From the NCBI GenBank assembly GCA_907163345.1, contig CAJQUN010000451.1, forward strand, positions 62,001-126,000: a stretch of DNA of 64,000 nt, given 5' to 3'. Positions within the stretch are counted from its first letter, which is position 1, and each line of letters starts with the position of its first letter. A model generated the notes under the pieces. The model saw nothing but the letters and a program-made list of their open reading frames with translations, was not told the DNA's origin and searched no databases. This DNA is from Haberlea rhodopensis. Its lineage: Eukaryota; Streptophyta; Magnoliopsida; Lamiales; Gesneriaceae. Positions 24,061 to 36,830 of this stretch are shown here, piece by piece. The translations under genes and the position numbers were made by a program.

Positions 24061-27000
24061 GCATGTCAAATTGTATAGCAGAATGTTTCAAGGCATGAGA
24101 AAGTAGTAAACATTTCCTTCAGAATTGCTTCATATTCTACTCGAGTCTCTTCCAAATACAAAACGCCTTCCCCAGTCAGAGATCACCAGAAATCTTGTGC
24201 GCCAGCTCACTAACTTACTGCATTATAACGAAGGAAAAAGTACCAGAAATAAGGGAAATGAAACACGAACTGAATCTGTGTGAGACTGGAAACCTTTACC
24301 TGGCATACACAGAGTACCAAAGCCATTGGGTGCTTTGACCTATTGAAACCCAGTCTCCAGGAAGCTGAGCTGCTGTCTGTTCTCCACCCAGTGGAGCAAA
24401 TTGCCCGAAATGTTTGTACCTTTCATTGAGCGAACCCATGATTAATAGACATCAAATTTATGTAAGAAACTAGTGAGTCTCATTTATTTGGAAATGTAAA
24501 CTTATTTTTAGGAAAAAAATTGCGTGAAAACTGGTGTATTTTGGTTCTTCATCTGTAAACTATGTGCCCACGTGTTTGTGCTTCCTTTTCACTGTGAAAT
24601 CTTCGCATACCTGAATGGGTGGAAGCGATGTCTCCCTGTTCCTCTGAACCTCAATGGCCCTTCAGGATATTTCTCACACAATGTCATCCTATTGAAACAG
24701 TCAGCAAGATATGCCCCTTGTTGAGCGGCCACCTACAAACACGTTTTAAGTTTTTTGCTTCTTTTTTTTTTTTTTGGCAAATTTGATCTACTATTCCATC
24801 TAATGCAATGAGGTCAAAGGCACAAATCTGATTTATGTATGTCCTTTACCTGTGCTGTTGCAGGAAGATTTTTCATCTGCGAGTCTACTTCGGAAAGTGC
24901 TAACTTGAACTTGTCAATGTCCAATTCAGCGTCACCTTGTGAATTCTTAAGTAGATGAACACAGTTCTTCAGCTGTTTTTTCTTAAGGTAAATTTCCACT
25001 TGGGGATACCTTTCACATATGTCATTTACCACTTCCTTAAAATCTTCAACTTTGAGACTACCTGTGTTATTCGTGTCAGCCTTGCTGAAAATGGCTGAAA
25101 TATCTTCCTGATAACAACTCAAGTACACATAAATTGTATTAATTTCAATCACAGAATAAATGAATCTTGAATCACAAAAAACAACTCTTACCATAACTTT
25201 ACGTTGATTTATTGTTGCAGAATCACCTAGAGCATAGATGTCATCGCACGCTTCCACTCGCAGCCATTCATCAGTCGCTAAGACGCGCCTGTTTGTCTGT
25301 CCTCCCAAAGACATATACATGGTGAGGCTTGGTGAAGTTTTTAACATTTGCCTGTTAAGTATAATACAACTAGCAAAAACACCAAAAGAAGAATCTAACC
25401 TGTCCAATCTGCTTCATAAAATCCATGATAACTGGCCTCGTTCCGATCCCGGTTGACCATACAACCATCCCATATGGGATAGACACTGATTGTCCAGTTG
25501 CTCTCTCCTTAGTACATATTTCTGTTTCAGTTACCTTTGTAACCATTGAACCAGTTTTCACATCGATACCATCCCTCTGGAACTTATCTTCAGCAAATGC
25601 TGTTATTCTTTTGTCAAACCTACAAAGATTCAAGAAAGTTATTAAAAGAAAGAAAACCAACACCAACACCAACCAACACCAGATGACTCGTGCACTTATG
25701 ATACAATAGAATGTCACAATCTGTAATCATGCTAACATGTTCAAAATATGATCTCCAGCTTCAAGAAGTGTGATTTTGACATGATCCTTAAGTGTTGGAT
25801 AGAGTTTGGCCAAATCCTCGATCACGAAGTCGTGAAGCTCCGCTGCAAACTCGACCCCAGTCGGGCCCCCTCCCACGACAACAAAATGCAGAATCCTTTT
25901 CCTTTCCTCTTCACTTACGCTCGGAAGGCTTGCCCTCTCAAAACAGTCGATCACTGATCTACGAATTCTCTGCGCATCTTCTATTTCCTACAAAAAGAAA
26001 AGAAAATACATTACCATTTTGTTCATTTTGATATTTTGTGGACTGTAAATGTGGAATATATTCAGGAATCTGGATCTATTTGAATCTTACAAATTTATTA
26101 GAAAAATTAAGATAAGCTTCGTCAAAGAAATGTAAGTTACCTTGAGAAAGTGTGCATGCTCCACAACACCGGGAGTGTTAAATGTATTAGCTCGAGCACC
26201 CATAGCTATCACTAGATAATCATAGTCTACTACAAATTCTTCGCTCCCCCCTAAGTTGGTTTCTTGGCTTGATCGGCAGTACACTTTCTTGTTTTGCTGT
26301 ATCAATTTTGTAGCATTCAGCTTCCTTGAATTGAACATCAAATTTTTTCTGCCATTTGTAAACCAAGGAGTTAAAACCATTATACCTCGAAACCGATTCA
26401 AAACCAATTCACCTAAACCGACAAAAATCGAAACTGAGGGCTTGTCAAAAGGGTATTTGATTTCAAACCAATAGGTAGATGGATATATACCTTGCGGACA
26501 ATATTACGAATCGGTTCAACGATGCTTCGTGCTTCGACGGTGCCATTGGTAACACTTGGTAGCAAAGGAGTGAATGCAAAATAATTGCGCGGGGATACGA
26601 TCTGAACATCATAGTTAGGATCTTTCAAGTTTTTAAGAAAGCTAGTGCCAGCCCAACCTGTGCCAAGAACCACCACTTTCTTCCTCTTGATATCGTCACC
26701 AAATGCAGTATTAGCTCCCAATGGACTGCTATCTGAGTAAGCCAGCAGCCCTCCTCCTCCACTGCAAATTTCATAGTTTTTCAAATAATAATCGGAGAAT
26801 TTGTGACCACCAAATGAGGGAACATGAGACCTCCCGACTCCTTCAAGAAACTGATGCCACATAGAACACAAGGTCGTGGCTAATGATAAATTTATTCTAC
26901 AAACAAGGCAGCATACATATTTATTACTATATTCAATTATGCAGGAAACAACTGTTTGGATTGGTATTTTTACTGGATATTCTCTGGACCTTGACACAAA

Positions 27001-27344
27001 TCGAAAAATAAATATTTATAAGTACAAAAATAGTAATATCTTAGCACCCACAATCTTTATTAATATTACTAACCAATTTTATTCAGTTAGCCTTTGGCTT
27101 CAAGTGAGTGTTTTGGATTGTCTTTGAAAAGCATATTGTGAGTATTTGATGTTCCTGTTTCTACTATTGTTTCTCCAAAAAAAAATTGATAAAAGCGTGT
27201 TAGGAGATGTTTATGGTTGCTTGGTGTCAATTTTTTATTAAAAAAATCCTGGTAGGGTCACATTCTAGCAAATCTTTCGAATTCTAATAGAATTTTTACA
27301 ATAAAGGGAAACAAGTGGTAGAATTTTTAGAATAAAGGGAAATA

Positions 27345-27475
27345 AGCGGGTAGCGGGAATCGAACCCGCATCGCTAGCTTGGAAGGCTAGGGGTTATAGT
27401 CGACTGTCGATTCAGTTTTTTGAACGTCTCTAATTCAAAACCAAACATGAGACTTTGGTTTCATTCGGCTCCTTT
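27345..27475 (-). other. Plastid DNA insert (NUPT): trnG-UCC exon 2 and 3' end of its group II intron
   Basis: On the minus strand the right part (27437-27471) reads as a group II intron domain V: it starts GAGCCG, has a GAAA-type loop context and pairs back on itself, with the AGC catalytic triad present. About 40 bases later comes a tRNA 3' half at 27345-27393, with a TTCCAA anticodon region (UCC) and a T-arm GGTTCGATTCC. This matches plastid trnG-UCC. Exon 1 and most of the intron are absent, so it is not a working tRNA gene. It lies in intron 1 of the NDB gene. Confidence 0.85.
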
Positions 27476-28025
27476 ACGGAAGAAGAGTTGATTCATACAT
27501 CTAAGATGTTAACAAAATTCTACCCATAACACTTATGTCAACTTTTCGTTTGAATATAACAAAACGAATTGCTTTGTAGACGATCCTTCTAGTAGAAGAA
27601 GGTCATTTTAACAATCAAATTGAAGATCTCAAATTGAAGATCATTGATATGTATTTACATCTTTAAGTAAATGCAACTTTAAAATGATTTAAATAAGCAA
27701 TCCAAAACATGGCATAAATTCTCTATTATCATAACTGTTTTCACATGAATGATATAACCGCAGTTACTTTCTAAATTGTACAATAAATTGCTGTAATAAC
27801 ATGAATATCATCATACAATTTTTACACACAAAAACTAAATGGAGCGGTATCATCTCAGAACAGTCTATGTAATGGTGAAAGATAAAACAAAGTTCAGTGT
27901 TCTTACACTCATGAAATAGAAAAAAAACTACATCGATCATTTGAAATTTGAAACATAGTAGAAAAACATAAATTACACAAAAAATGTTGGAAACAAAATG
28001 GATCTAAAAAAGAAATCGGAATTAC

Positions 28026-28114
28026 CTTACAGTGAAAACAAGAAGCAACTTGGATAGATGAGGGTAGCCATAGTAACCCTTGCAAATTCTCTGATAAAAA
28101 CCGTAGCCGCTCAT
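28026..28114 (-). CDS. NDB: NDB exon 1
   Basis: This short exon begins with ATG at 28114-28112 and encodes 29 residues starting MSGYGFYQRICKG, plus two bases. The donor is AG|GT at 28026/28025. The two leftover bases join the first base of exon 2 (26761) to make a Ser codon leading into the GGGGLLAYS stretch. The basic, aromatic N-terminus fits the membrane-targeting segment of NDB proteins. Intron 1 is 1,264 bp. Confidence 0.85.
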
Positions 28115-28714
28115 TGTATTACCCTTGAAATCAACCCTACTTCGATTTGCTCTCTCTTCTTCTCTATATATTTACTATTATTTGCTTACCGTATTTACAT
28201 TGAATGTGTGAATTATAACATTCATTAACGTAAAAAAAATGTTTGTTTTTATTACAAAAAAAAAATGGAGGCGCGAGGGCAATGGAGTAGGGATCAAGTA
28301 ACAACTGACACGTGGCGGTTTGTGAGTGGGGATCTCCTTTTTTGTAGGAGATGTTCTGAACCGCAGAAGGGTAGAATTGTGGGTCACCGACTAATCCGGT
28401 TTCTTGTTTGGAGGCCCTATGTCTGTGTGTTTTAATGGGAGAATGGCAATATGTTTGGAAGGCAAATTATAAAGATTAAAATAAATTTAACAAAATAATG
28501 TCAAAACGAAGGGTTTACTTTTCTACCATGATTTGCAATCGTGGATTCCGAATTCTCACTCGAGAATTCGTAATCATGTGTTGCCAATTCTTTTTTTTTT
28601 TTTGAAAATTCGGGATTACAAATTCTCTATTATTAAAATTTCTTTTTTTTTTCCTGATGAAAACTATTGAAAATTCTTGATTTGATATAATATAGGAAAT
28701 ATTTTGGTCTACCA

Positions 28715-29270
28715 AATGATTTGGTAAATATAATTTTTTCATACATGATTGTTTTTAAAATTTACATCTATTTAAATCTTGCATTGATGATTTATTGAAA
28801 TTTTTTTATTTAATAAAATCAATTGAAAAATCAAAGTTAAGAAGTATACGGTTTTATGCTTCTTATTTCTTAACAAAAAAATATCAAACATCATATTTTA
28901 AATACAAATATATTTGATACATTCTAATTAAAAATTGGGATAATATATCAACAATTGAAAGTTTACAAACCCAGCAAATGTATGGGTGAATGTAGATTAA
29001 AAAAATTATATTATTGCATTAGAAACACTATTTAAAATATAATTTTAATTAGAATGTATCAAGCATAGTTTTTCAATTATCATATTTGATAAATTTTTTA
29101 TTAAGAAACATAAACGTTATTATTTCTTAACTTTGATTTCTCAATTGATCTTTTCAAATTAAAAAGCTCAATAAAACATCAATATAATATTTAAATACAA
29201 GTAAATTTTTAAAAAATTATTATGTATCCAAAAATATTTTATATTTACAAATCCAGTCAATTTAGACATA
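28715..29270. repeat. AT-rich foldback element
   Basis: The left arm (about 28715-28945) and right arm (about 29035-29270) are imperfect inverted copies. The block containing TTTGATACATTCTAATTAAA on the left pairs with its complement near 29050. The block around ATCAATTGAAAAATCAAAG (about 28820) pairs with the complement near 29140. The spacer is about 90 bp. This looks like a MITE or foldback transposon; a transcript would form a long hairpin. Confidence 0.75.
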
Positions 29271-29462
29271 TAGATTGAAACAAGAAAAGGAATAGATTTG
29301 TAAATATAATTTTTATATAGCTGATTAAACCGTTAAAAAAAGTTGCGTCGGACGTAGGAATTTGCAAGGAGGGCAAATAATATTAAAATAAAAAATGAAC
29401 GGCAAATTTAGATAGTCAAATATATATTTTTAGACCCACCAAAATACGAAGCTAGAATCTTT

Positions 29463-29740
29463 CAGAAAACGGATTTCTATTTGAAAGAGTGCATAACCAC
29501 ATGGATAAGCTCACATTAACCCGTCAATTTGGGATCCAATTCGATATTTTCCTTAAGAGATATCGGGAAGGAATTGGAATGGAATAAGATCGATTCATAC
29601 AGAAGAAAATGTTCTCTATTGATTCGAACACTGTACTTATGGGATAGGGATAGAGGAAGAAGAAAAAACCGAAGATTTCACATAGTACTTTTGATCGAAA
29701 AATCAATCTGATTGATTTCTTATCCTTTATTCATTCTATT
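29463..29740 (+). other. Possible organelle-derived segment
   Basis: A 60-codon open frame at 29529-29711 sits in a block whose base composition and wording differ from the surrounding AT-rich repeats. I suspect plastid or mitochondrial origin but cannot name the source locus. A confirmed plastid insert lies 2 kb away. Confidence 0.3.
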
Positions 29741-30148
29741 ATATTATCATTAGGCTACGAGAAGGCGGCTCCCATTCTAATAAGTTTCATGAGGGAAGAT
29801 TGAATACTAATAAAATATAATTTTTGAGATATAAAATACATATTTTTTTTTGCAAGGACACTTCCTCCCTCCTTAACTGGATACCCCCTCCAACGTAACA
29901 TGCGTTCATCAACAGTTAGTATATAAATATATCCATAGTCAAGAAACATATTAAAGCACCACCAATTTCCTTAACATTCCAAGATAGAGTTTTCACGAAA
30001 GACCCATTTCTACTTTTTCGAGATCGATATATTCTTATTGTAAACAAAACAAAGAAATCTAGTTAAAATGAGGGCGCAATACCATAATGATGTACAGAAA
30101 AAGGACAGACAATGGAAGTAAAACTACCCTCAAACCGTGCCTGTGAGC

Positions 30149-33100
30149 CTAGTTTGAGCAGCATCCGTATCTCTTCCAGACTGAAGCATCATCTTTGATA
30201 TTGATCGTTTCCCCCTTAGTTGGAATAGAAGTAGCAGTTTCATCACCAGCCTCAACAGCTTTCCGGCTCACAATCTGGTGAATCTGAACCAGAACTTCGG
30301 AAAATGCCTTCTCCACATTTGTTGCTTCCAAAGCAGAAGTCTCCATGAAGTAGAGAGACTCCTTTTCGGCTAAATCTTTGCCGTCGTCAGTTGAAACAGT
30401 CACGAGATGTCGAAGGTCTGATTTGTTTCCAATAAGCATGACTACAATATTTGGGTCGGTATGATCTCTCAATTCTTTAAGCCATCTCAGAATGTTCTCA
30501 AAAGTAGGGCGTCGAGTGACATCGTACACTAGCAAAGCACCAACAGCTCCTCGATAATAAGCGCTAGTAATGGCACGATACCTGAAGAAGGGAACAACAA
30601 CAGTAGCTCATAAAAGCTAAACTAGTGTAATTCCAAAATTGAACTCCGATAGTATCAAACATCAGGTGAGGTAGCCGACCATCATAAAACCAATCAAGGC
30701 AACAATGATAACAGATATATGACTTTACGTGAAGATAACAATCATTTTGACCTTAATGGCTTTTTGTGATAGCCTGAATTATTAAAGCAGCACTTTTTAA
30801 CCCAAATTACTGCCAGAAATTTCTTGTAATTGAACCAACCAAACAAACAAAACAAGTAGCAATTCCATTTTCAGCGCGTGACAGATAATTACCTAAGTAA
30901 GCTTCCACGGTGGCTCACTTTGAAGTGATAGCTAAAGAAGGGGAGTTGGTTTTTAGTCAGTGTCAAGCTCTAGTGACGATACCTCAGTAATCTAAGCACC
31001 TACGTAAGCCAATTACCGAATATATAGCAATTTATTTATAAATTTTCTTCTCAATTTCTTTATTTGAGGATAAGCAAAGGCTTAACTGCAGGCTAGTTGA
31101 TAGTACGAAATATATAATCTCTTCATGCTTTCATTTGTGGGGCCAATAAAAAAATGATAATAGAAGAAAAGTAAAAGACTAAAAAAGCAAACCAGCTCAG
31201 AATAACTACATAGAAATGGAGATCCAGGAGCATATGAAGAATCCCGTGCTCGATACTGCATGGATACAGATAGGGGAGCGGAACATGCCATCATTACAAG
31301 ACATTTCAGAAAGCTAGGAAGCGATATGGAAAGATAGGGTTGTTTTACATATGTACTTCTGCACGTGTATGCATATGTAAAATAATATGTATAAAAATTA
31401 TTTCAAACGAAATACTACCTACTATCAAGAGAATATACAATAACAATACATTATAAAATCTAACTTATTCATTAGTCATAAACATTGTAAATAATCAAAT
31501 TTAATTAAAGGAGTCAGTCAAATTTACATCTAACAAAATAGTTAAATGACATATAAAATTCCACAATATACCCTTTCTTCGTCACAATCAACGTCACCGT
31601 CAATGCTCTAAGTCATGATCTTAGATGAAGCAAGCAACTATCAGTACTAGATACAGCAATCGGAGGAATCACGGATAAATATCTCCCCTTAACTTGAGCA
31701 AAATAACAACCAAAATAATTAAGAAGATATCGTGCATTTCAGAAACTAATCTAAATATCTTGAAAGAAAGATGTCACGAATTCAAATGAAAAGGACTAAA
31801 AAGGCCCAAAGTAACAGTAAATAATGAGTTATGTAAAGTTGGCTTTCTCTACCTTGTCCGCTTCATCAAAGTATTTGATATTCAAGATTCCAAATGATGC
31901 ATACTACTCCAATGATGACAATGATGTTTCACCATCAAATTCCAGTTAGCACTAAGACAAGTCAACAAATTGATGTATTTACTGCAGAACTATGCCCAAG
32001 AATACAATTGGCATCATGATGTCCTCCTTCGCTCATATAATTGTGAAATTTATTAAGTCATTAACAAATCACGTCATCTTTAATAATAACAAGAGAGAGT
32101 GTCTCTTTATTAGAATCCTGGCAGCCAGAACATCTAATATTTCAACACCAGAGGGAACAGAAAATCAAAGAGACTCATTGATCATTAAGTACGCAGTAAT
32201 TGAAGTGTCAACCCAAGGTTATATATTTGGTTTTAAGAGTTAATACAGTACTGGCTTCAGCTTATTTTGAGAACATGATTCAAAAAGAAAATCTTCAAGT
32301 AACATTGCAGAATCCAACAACTAGGCTTCATCTACAACTTGATCGCACTTCAATTCAACGAGAGAGAACTGATAAGTGCAAAGTATGTATCGGTGATCAC
32401 ATATGCCAATAGAAGTAGCATAACATCCTTCTGGAGCTATTTTTTGTATAAGACACGCGATTCGTTAATAAGTTAAAATGTACAAAGAAAGATTAAATAT
32501 TCAAAAGAGGTCATATTAGTTTCTACGAAAATTGATTATTTCATAAACCATACTTAAAAACACATAAAGAACATTCACATTAACCTAAAGTCACTTCAAT
32601 TAAGTATGCAAGCTTAACAAAAGTAGTATATCACCGGGAAATACTTGTATGCCTTAAGTCTCATTTATACACCAACTCAAAATTAAAGTATAACACCTTT
32701 AAATAAAAAATCATAAAATAACGTACCAGTCATTTAGACCAATTATATTGAGTTGATCTATAAGTGGTACCTAACCAGGTTCATACAAGTATTTTCAGTA
32801 TATCACCCATCTACGTTCTTCAAAAGCTCGTGCTGCTAAGCACTAAAGCAAGTAATCATTGAGTATGATAAAAAAAACAAATCAAGAAAAGGCCGGGATT
32901 AATGTAAAAAAGAATAATTGCTGCATTTGATTAGACAACTTTCAAATCCTACACAGACAAAAATCCACTCAACACTAATTTAACTATATATAGAAACAAA
33001 ATGAATGGAAGATAAGAAGCCATACAGCATTCACAATTCCAAAGATTTTTGAAGTTAATAACATAGTAAGTTTACTGAAATATGTTCAGAATATGATCAG

Positions 33101-34259
33101 ATAGAGCTGACAGTCCACTATGAACGATCATGACCAAAAACACCGCAAGCTGTATCATGTTAAACCAATTCAGGATTTAAGATACTTCGATATTGGTGAT
33201 ACATTGTTTTCTCTCGGAAACAGTGGGAACGGAAATTAATGAACATGCATATTGATTCAAACTGTCCAATAGGATTAAATTAAGTCATGAAAGATGAAAG
33301 ATGACATTCATTCCTCTACCATAGAAGTGATGTTTAAATGCAAAGTCCTAACCTTGGGCCATCATAACCAAAGGCTACATTAGTCAAAATTTACTCACAG
33401 AAAAGGGTTAAGGCAAATAAAATTTGAATCTTCAAACGGGTAATTGTGAATCTCCAAATAGAATGGACGAGTAAAAATCCACGAAATAGAAAACAAGAAA
33501 GCACATATTCCAATTTTACGGCTGTGAAATCATCAGTGTAGTATGCGTGTTTGAATCCACGTGAAAGCCAACAATACTTGGTTGGTTCACAAAGGCCTTT
33601 TTTAATGCATAAAAGGACATGAACATCCCAAACATTTACTATTGAGATCGTAAATGGAATTCACAGAAGAATAAACTAATAATATTAGAACTGAGGATAT
33701 ATGATTCCAATTATATATGATTCCAATTATAAGCCTCTAATTCTTGATACGCCCCACAAGTCTGAAAATGAATTAACTCACCTATAATCTCGAAAATCAA
33801 ACAGAGAGCTCCAATCATATCACAACAAATATAGACATCATTACAGTCCCCAATAAATCAGCGACAACCCGTACTAGTTTTCCCCCAAAAAACAAAACTG
33901 GACAATCCAAACTGTTGCCACCTAAACAAACAATCATCACAGACAAATGAAATCATGCCTACATTAAAAAAAAAAAAAAACATACACGGAATTTGAATCA
34001 TGCTATCATATTCGAGAGAAGGGTGAAAGGGGAGTGACCTTTCTTGACCAGCAGTGTCCCAAATCTGAGCTTTGATAACTTTACCATTAATATTAAGGCT
34101 TCTGGTTGCAAACTCAACGCCAATAGTGGATTTGGACTCCAGATTGAACTCATTCTTAGTGAACCTTGATAAAAGATTGGATTTTCCAACACCTGAATCA
34201 CCTATCAGAACAAGCTTGAACAAATAATCATAATCTTCATCTGCCTTGTAGCCAGCCAT
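30149..34259 (-). CDS. RABA1: RABA1-like (Rab11 subfamily) small GTPase
   Basis: Two exons, 34039-34259 and 30149-30581, encode 217 residues, the normal Rab11/RABA length. The Arg74 codon is split AG|G by the intron. The P-loop GDSGVGKS is at 20-27, the effector segment STIGVEF at 44-50, and WDTAGQER ends at 74. GNKSD is at 125-129, ETSAL at 154-158, and the C-terminus is CCSN, with a double-cysteine geranylgeranylation signal. The N-terminus MAGYKADEDYDYLFK fits the RABA1 group. These GTPases direct trans-Golgi/recycling endosome traffic to the plasma membrane and cell plate. All GTP-binding motifs are intact. The intron is 3,457 bp, with GT/AG ends and no recognised gene inside. Confidence 0.95.
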
Positions 34260-34926
34260 CTCTTTTTCTTGCCCTTCTTCGACTTCAACGAGTTGGATTT
34301 ATGCTTTATGAAAGAGGGATAAAGGGTTCTTCCGGAAGCAACTTTTTTTTTGTTTATTAAGCGGAGGTGGTGGAGTTGCAACTGTGGTCTGGGGATTCCG
34401 CTAGATTCTTGGCAAAAGCGCAATGAATTTACAAGAAGACCCCGGATGGCGGAACTTTTTCTTTCTTGCTATTTCTATTTCTATTTCTTTATTTTCTTAG
34501 TAACCTTACTTTATAGCATAAATATATTGAAAAAGTAAAAGAAATCAAGCTAGAACTCGAAAAAATGAAAGAGGTGACATCCTTAGGTATCACAAACAAA
34601 ATCCTCTTTTATTTGATCGATCGGTTCATTCTATATTAAATGTAGGGTTTGTGTTATTTTTTTAAAATAAGAAAGAATGTAGAGTTTTTTGTAGAGATTT
34701 TGGCATGAAACCCCGTTTGATTTTGAAAATAGACAATTTACACCTTGTGATTAGGAAATAGACAGATTTCATTCGCGATATCTCAATGGGTATTACTATT
34801 AGCTCGTTTTTTATAGTGGTAGAGAAATTCATTATAATAATAAATACAAATATCGACAGTACATCTTCCACATTTACATCAGAGAAATCAGATTTGATGT
34901 CATTGTGTGAGAGTGATTCCAGACGC
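34260..34926. other. Rab upstream region
   Basis: This is the 5' flank of the Rab gene, read on the minus strand. It has AT-rich sequence and no convincing open frame or repeat. A specific promoter element could not be assigned. Confidence 0.4.
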
Positions 34927-35366
34927 ATTTAGTTGGGTAAGGCGATTAGACGTCAAAGGTTAGTTAGAATTTGTGCCATGTTGTGTGAACGGATGTGCGA
35001 ATAATTGCACGAGAAGTATTTATTTGGGTAAGGCTATTAGGCGCCAATGGTGAAAATGAATTGGTATCATGTTGCGTGCAAAGGATGTGTGAATAATTGC
35101 ACGAGACACATTTAGTTGGGTAAGGCTATTAGGCGCCAAGGGTGAGATTGAATTGGTGCCATGTGGCGTGCAACAGATTTGTGAACAATTGCACGGACGT
35201 ATTTAGTTCGGTAAGGCTATTAGGCGCCAAGGGTTAGATTGAATTGGTGACATATTGCATGCAACGGATGGTGAACAATTGCACGAGACGTATTTAGTTC
35301 GGTAAGGCTATTAGGCGTCAAGAGTTAGATTGAATTGGTGCCAAGATGTGCAAATAATTGCACTAG
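34927..35366 (+). repeat. Tandem repeat, about 91-bp unit, five copies
   Basis: Each unit starts ATTTAGTT(G/C)GGTAAGG, includes TATTAGGCGCCAA and ends near AATTGCACGAGA. Unit starts lie near 34927, 35018, 35109, 35200 and 35290. Copies differ by substitutions and small indels, and the last is shortened. Confidence 0.85.
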
Positions 35367-35598
35367 TAACTTATGTGACTAATTGTTGAGAGTTGAATGA
35401 TTGGCAAGTATAGCAGGTGCAGCAGTTGTGGAAATGCAGAGTGCAAGGTATGTGTTGTGTTCAAATTATTCAATTCTTGATTCACCATTCATTACAACAA
35501 GAGCCATTGCACAATGTAGCCTTCTTCTCATTTGATGCCTTACTGCAAAGCATTCATTTCATTATGCTTGCAAAGCATCTGTATCATCTGGGCAGTGT

Positions 35599-36830
35599 TG
35601 TGAAGACCCGAATCCGTAGCTAAAAATCAGCTCAACAGATTCCTTTTTATTAGCTCAACCGATTCTTCAATCAGCTTAGTTAGCAATCTGCTCAACTTCG
35701 CAAGTAAACTCAACCGATCTGAAGACTACCGACGTTCCAATCTGCTCAACCTCTTCCATAAGCTCTACCTACGCAATCAGCTCAACTTGCCAATCAGTTC
35801 CTTTAGAATTGGTCAATCCCACTAACCCATCATTTACAAAGAATGGTAATTGAGGCTACGATTATAGAATTCCAGGGGTTTGGAATTGAAATGAAATCAT
35901 CACAGAATAAATGGAGATCATGGGTTGTAACTCCCGATTCTTCATATATAACTATAAGAGCATTCCCAAAGACAAAATTACACAAACTCTACATCAAATC
36001 TCGAAAATATACATACTTATATTCTTTACTTTCTAGCAAGGAAGAAGACCAATTTCAAAGATTTCTTCAACCAGATTTATTCGAGCAATTTTCTGTAAGT
36101 GGGTTTTTATATACTATTATTCATTGGGTTATTGAAAACTGTATGTATGTGTTAAACTTCAATCAAATACAAGCTACGAGTTTTCTGTAAAGATAAGACA
36201 TCAAGGAATTAAGTGTTTAGGAGCAAAGGGCTACGTTTATGGGCCACCTCTTGAATCTGCGGAGCAAAGTGTCACATATACGACAGTCACCACTTGAATC
36301 AATATAAACACATCTGAATTCTTGATGTTCATGGATCCATGTTTAAAGCTCTGTGCAATTCGAATCTGATATACATGTTCTGTTCTGAAATCTGCTCTGT
36401 TATGTTCTGATATGAATTCCGAATCTGTTATGTTATGAAATTATGCATATATGCATGTTTTACGGTATTCGATTTTCCCCTACTTGTTGGGTGTTTAGCC
36501 AAACACTCACTCCGTATGCCCCTCCCCATAAAAAAGTGAGCCTGAGATTGAAAATGATGAACAGTACCAGTTTTGGGATTGGTAAACCGCTACTGATATT
36601 GAAGAGTCAACTTTATTATTTCAGTTCTGTTTAATTTAGCTTCCATTGTATCTCGCTTTTAAGTTTTGTGTAATTAGTCTTGTAATCAACAGTTAGTTGT
36701 AAAGAACGATTTTAATGTTTATGAAATGAAAAGACTAGTTAATTGAGATTTGTATTCGAGACTAGCTGTTTTTGAATTATTAATTTCAAACCAACGCTGG
36801 TGTCATTGGTCCCGGTCTAGAGGCGTGACA
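35599..36830 (+). repeat. Solo LTR with perfect target duplication
   Basis: It starts TGTGAAGACC and ends GGCGTGACA, with AGTGT immediately on both sides (35594-35598 and 36831-36835). A TATA-like motif lies at about 35945. There is no primer site or polypurine tract beside it, so the internal region was removed by LTR-LTR recombination. The style of ends suggests a chromovirus-type gypsy element. Confidence 0.88.

Larger units (their letters stand above)
24130..28114 (-). pseudogene. NDB: External alternative NAD(P)H dehydrogenase (NDB type), ten exons, one extra base in exon 3
   Basis: Exons on the minus strand are 28026-28114, 26491-26761, 26141-26348, 25737-25987, 25400-25619, 25192-25296, 24850-25107, 24611-24732, 24300-24419 and 24130-24217. 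All junctions are GT/AG and all phases fit. Allowing for one extra A in the run at 26292-26295, the product would be 576 residues, normal for the family. It has an FAD-type GTGWAG motif (63-68), a second dinucleotide fold GGGPTG (228-233) with Glu265 at the NAD-binding strand end (suggesting NADH preference) and one EF-hand loop (392-403, DTNNTGSLKVED). The C-terminus is FGRDSSRI-like. NDB enzymes oxidise cytosolic NAD(P)H at the outer face of the inner mitochondrial membrane, bypassing complex I. The extra base truncates the protein unless it is a sequence error; everything else looks functional. Confidence 0.92.
28115..30148. other. Intergenic region between NDB 5' end and Rab 3' end
   Basis: This holds the NDB promoter region (minus strand). 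A TATA-like stretch lies at about 28162-28176, some 50-60 bp upstream of the ATG, beside CT-rich sequence. It also holds a long AT-rich inverted repeat (28715-29270) and an organelle-like block (29463-29740). No further coding gene is recognised. Confidence 0.6.

Noticed and set aside
25238..26031. Plus-strand ORFs across the NDB gene
   Set aside because: They are antisense shadows of minus-strand exons with clear protein homology and splice sites.
27345..27393. A working tRNA-Gly gene
   Set aside because: Only the 3' exon and intron end of plastid trnG are present; exon 1 is missing.
31082..32412. Small ORFs in the Rab intron
   Set aside because: They are short, have no recognised motif, and lie in AT-rich intron sequence.
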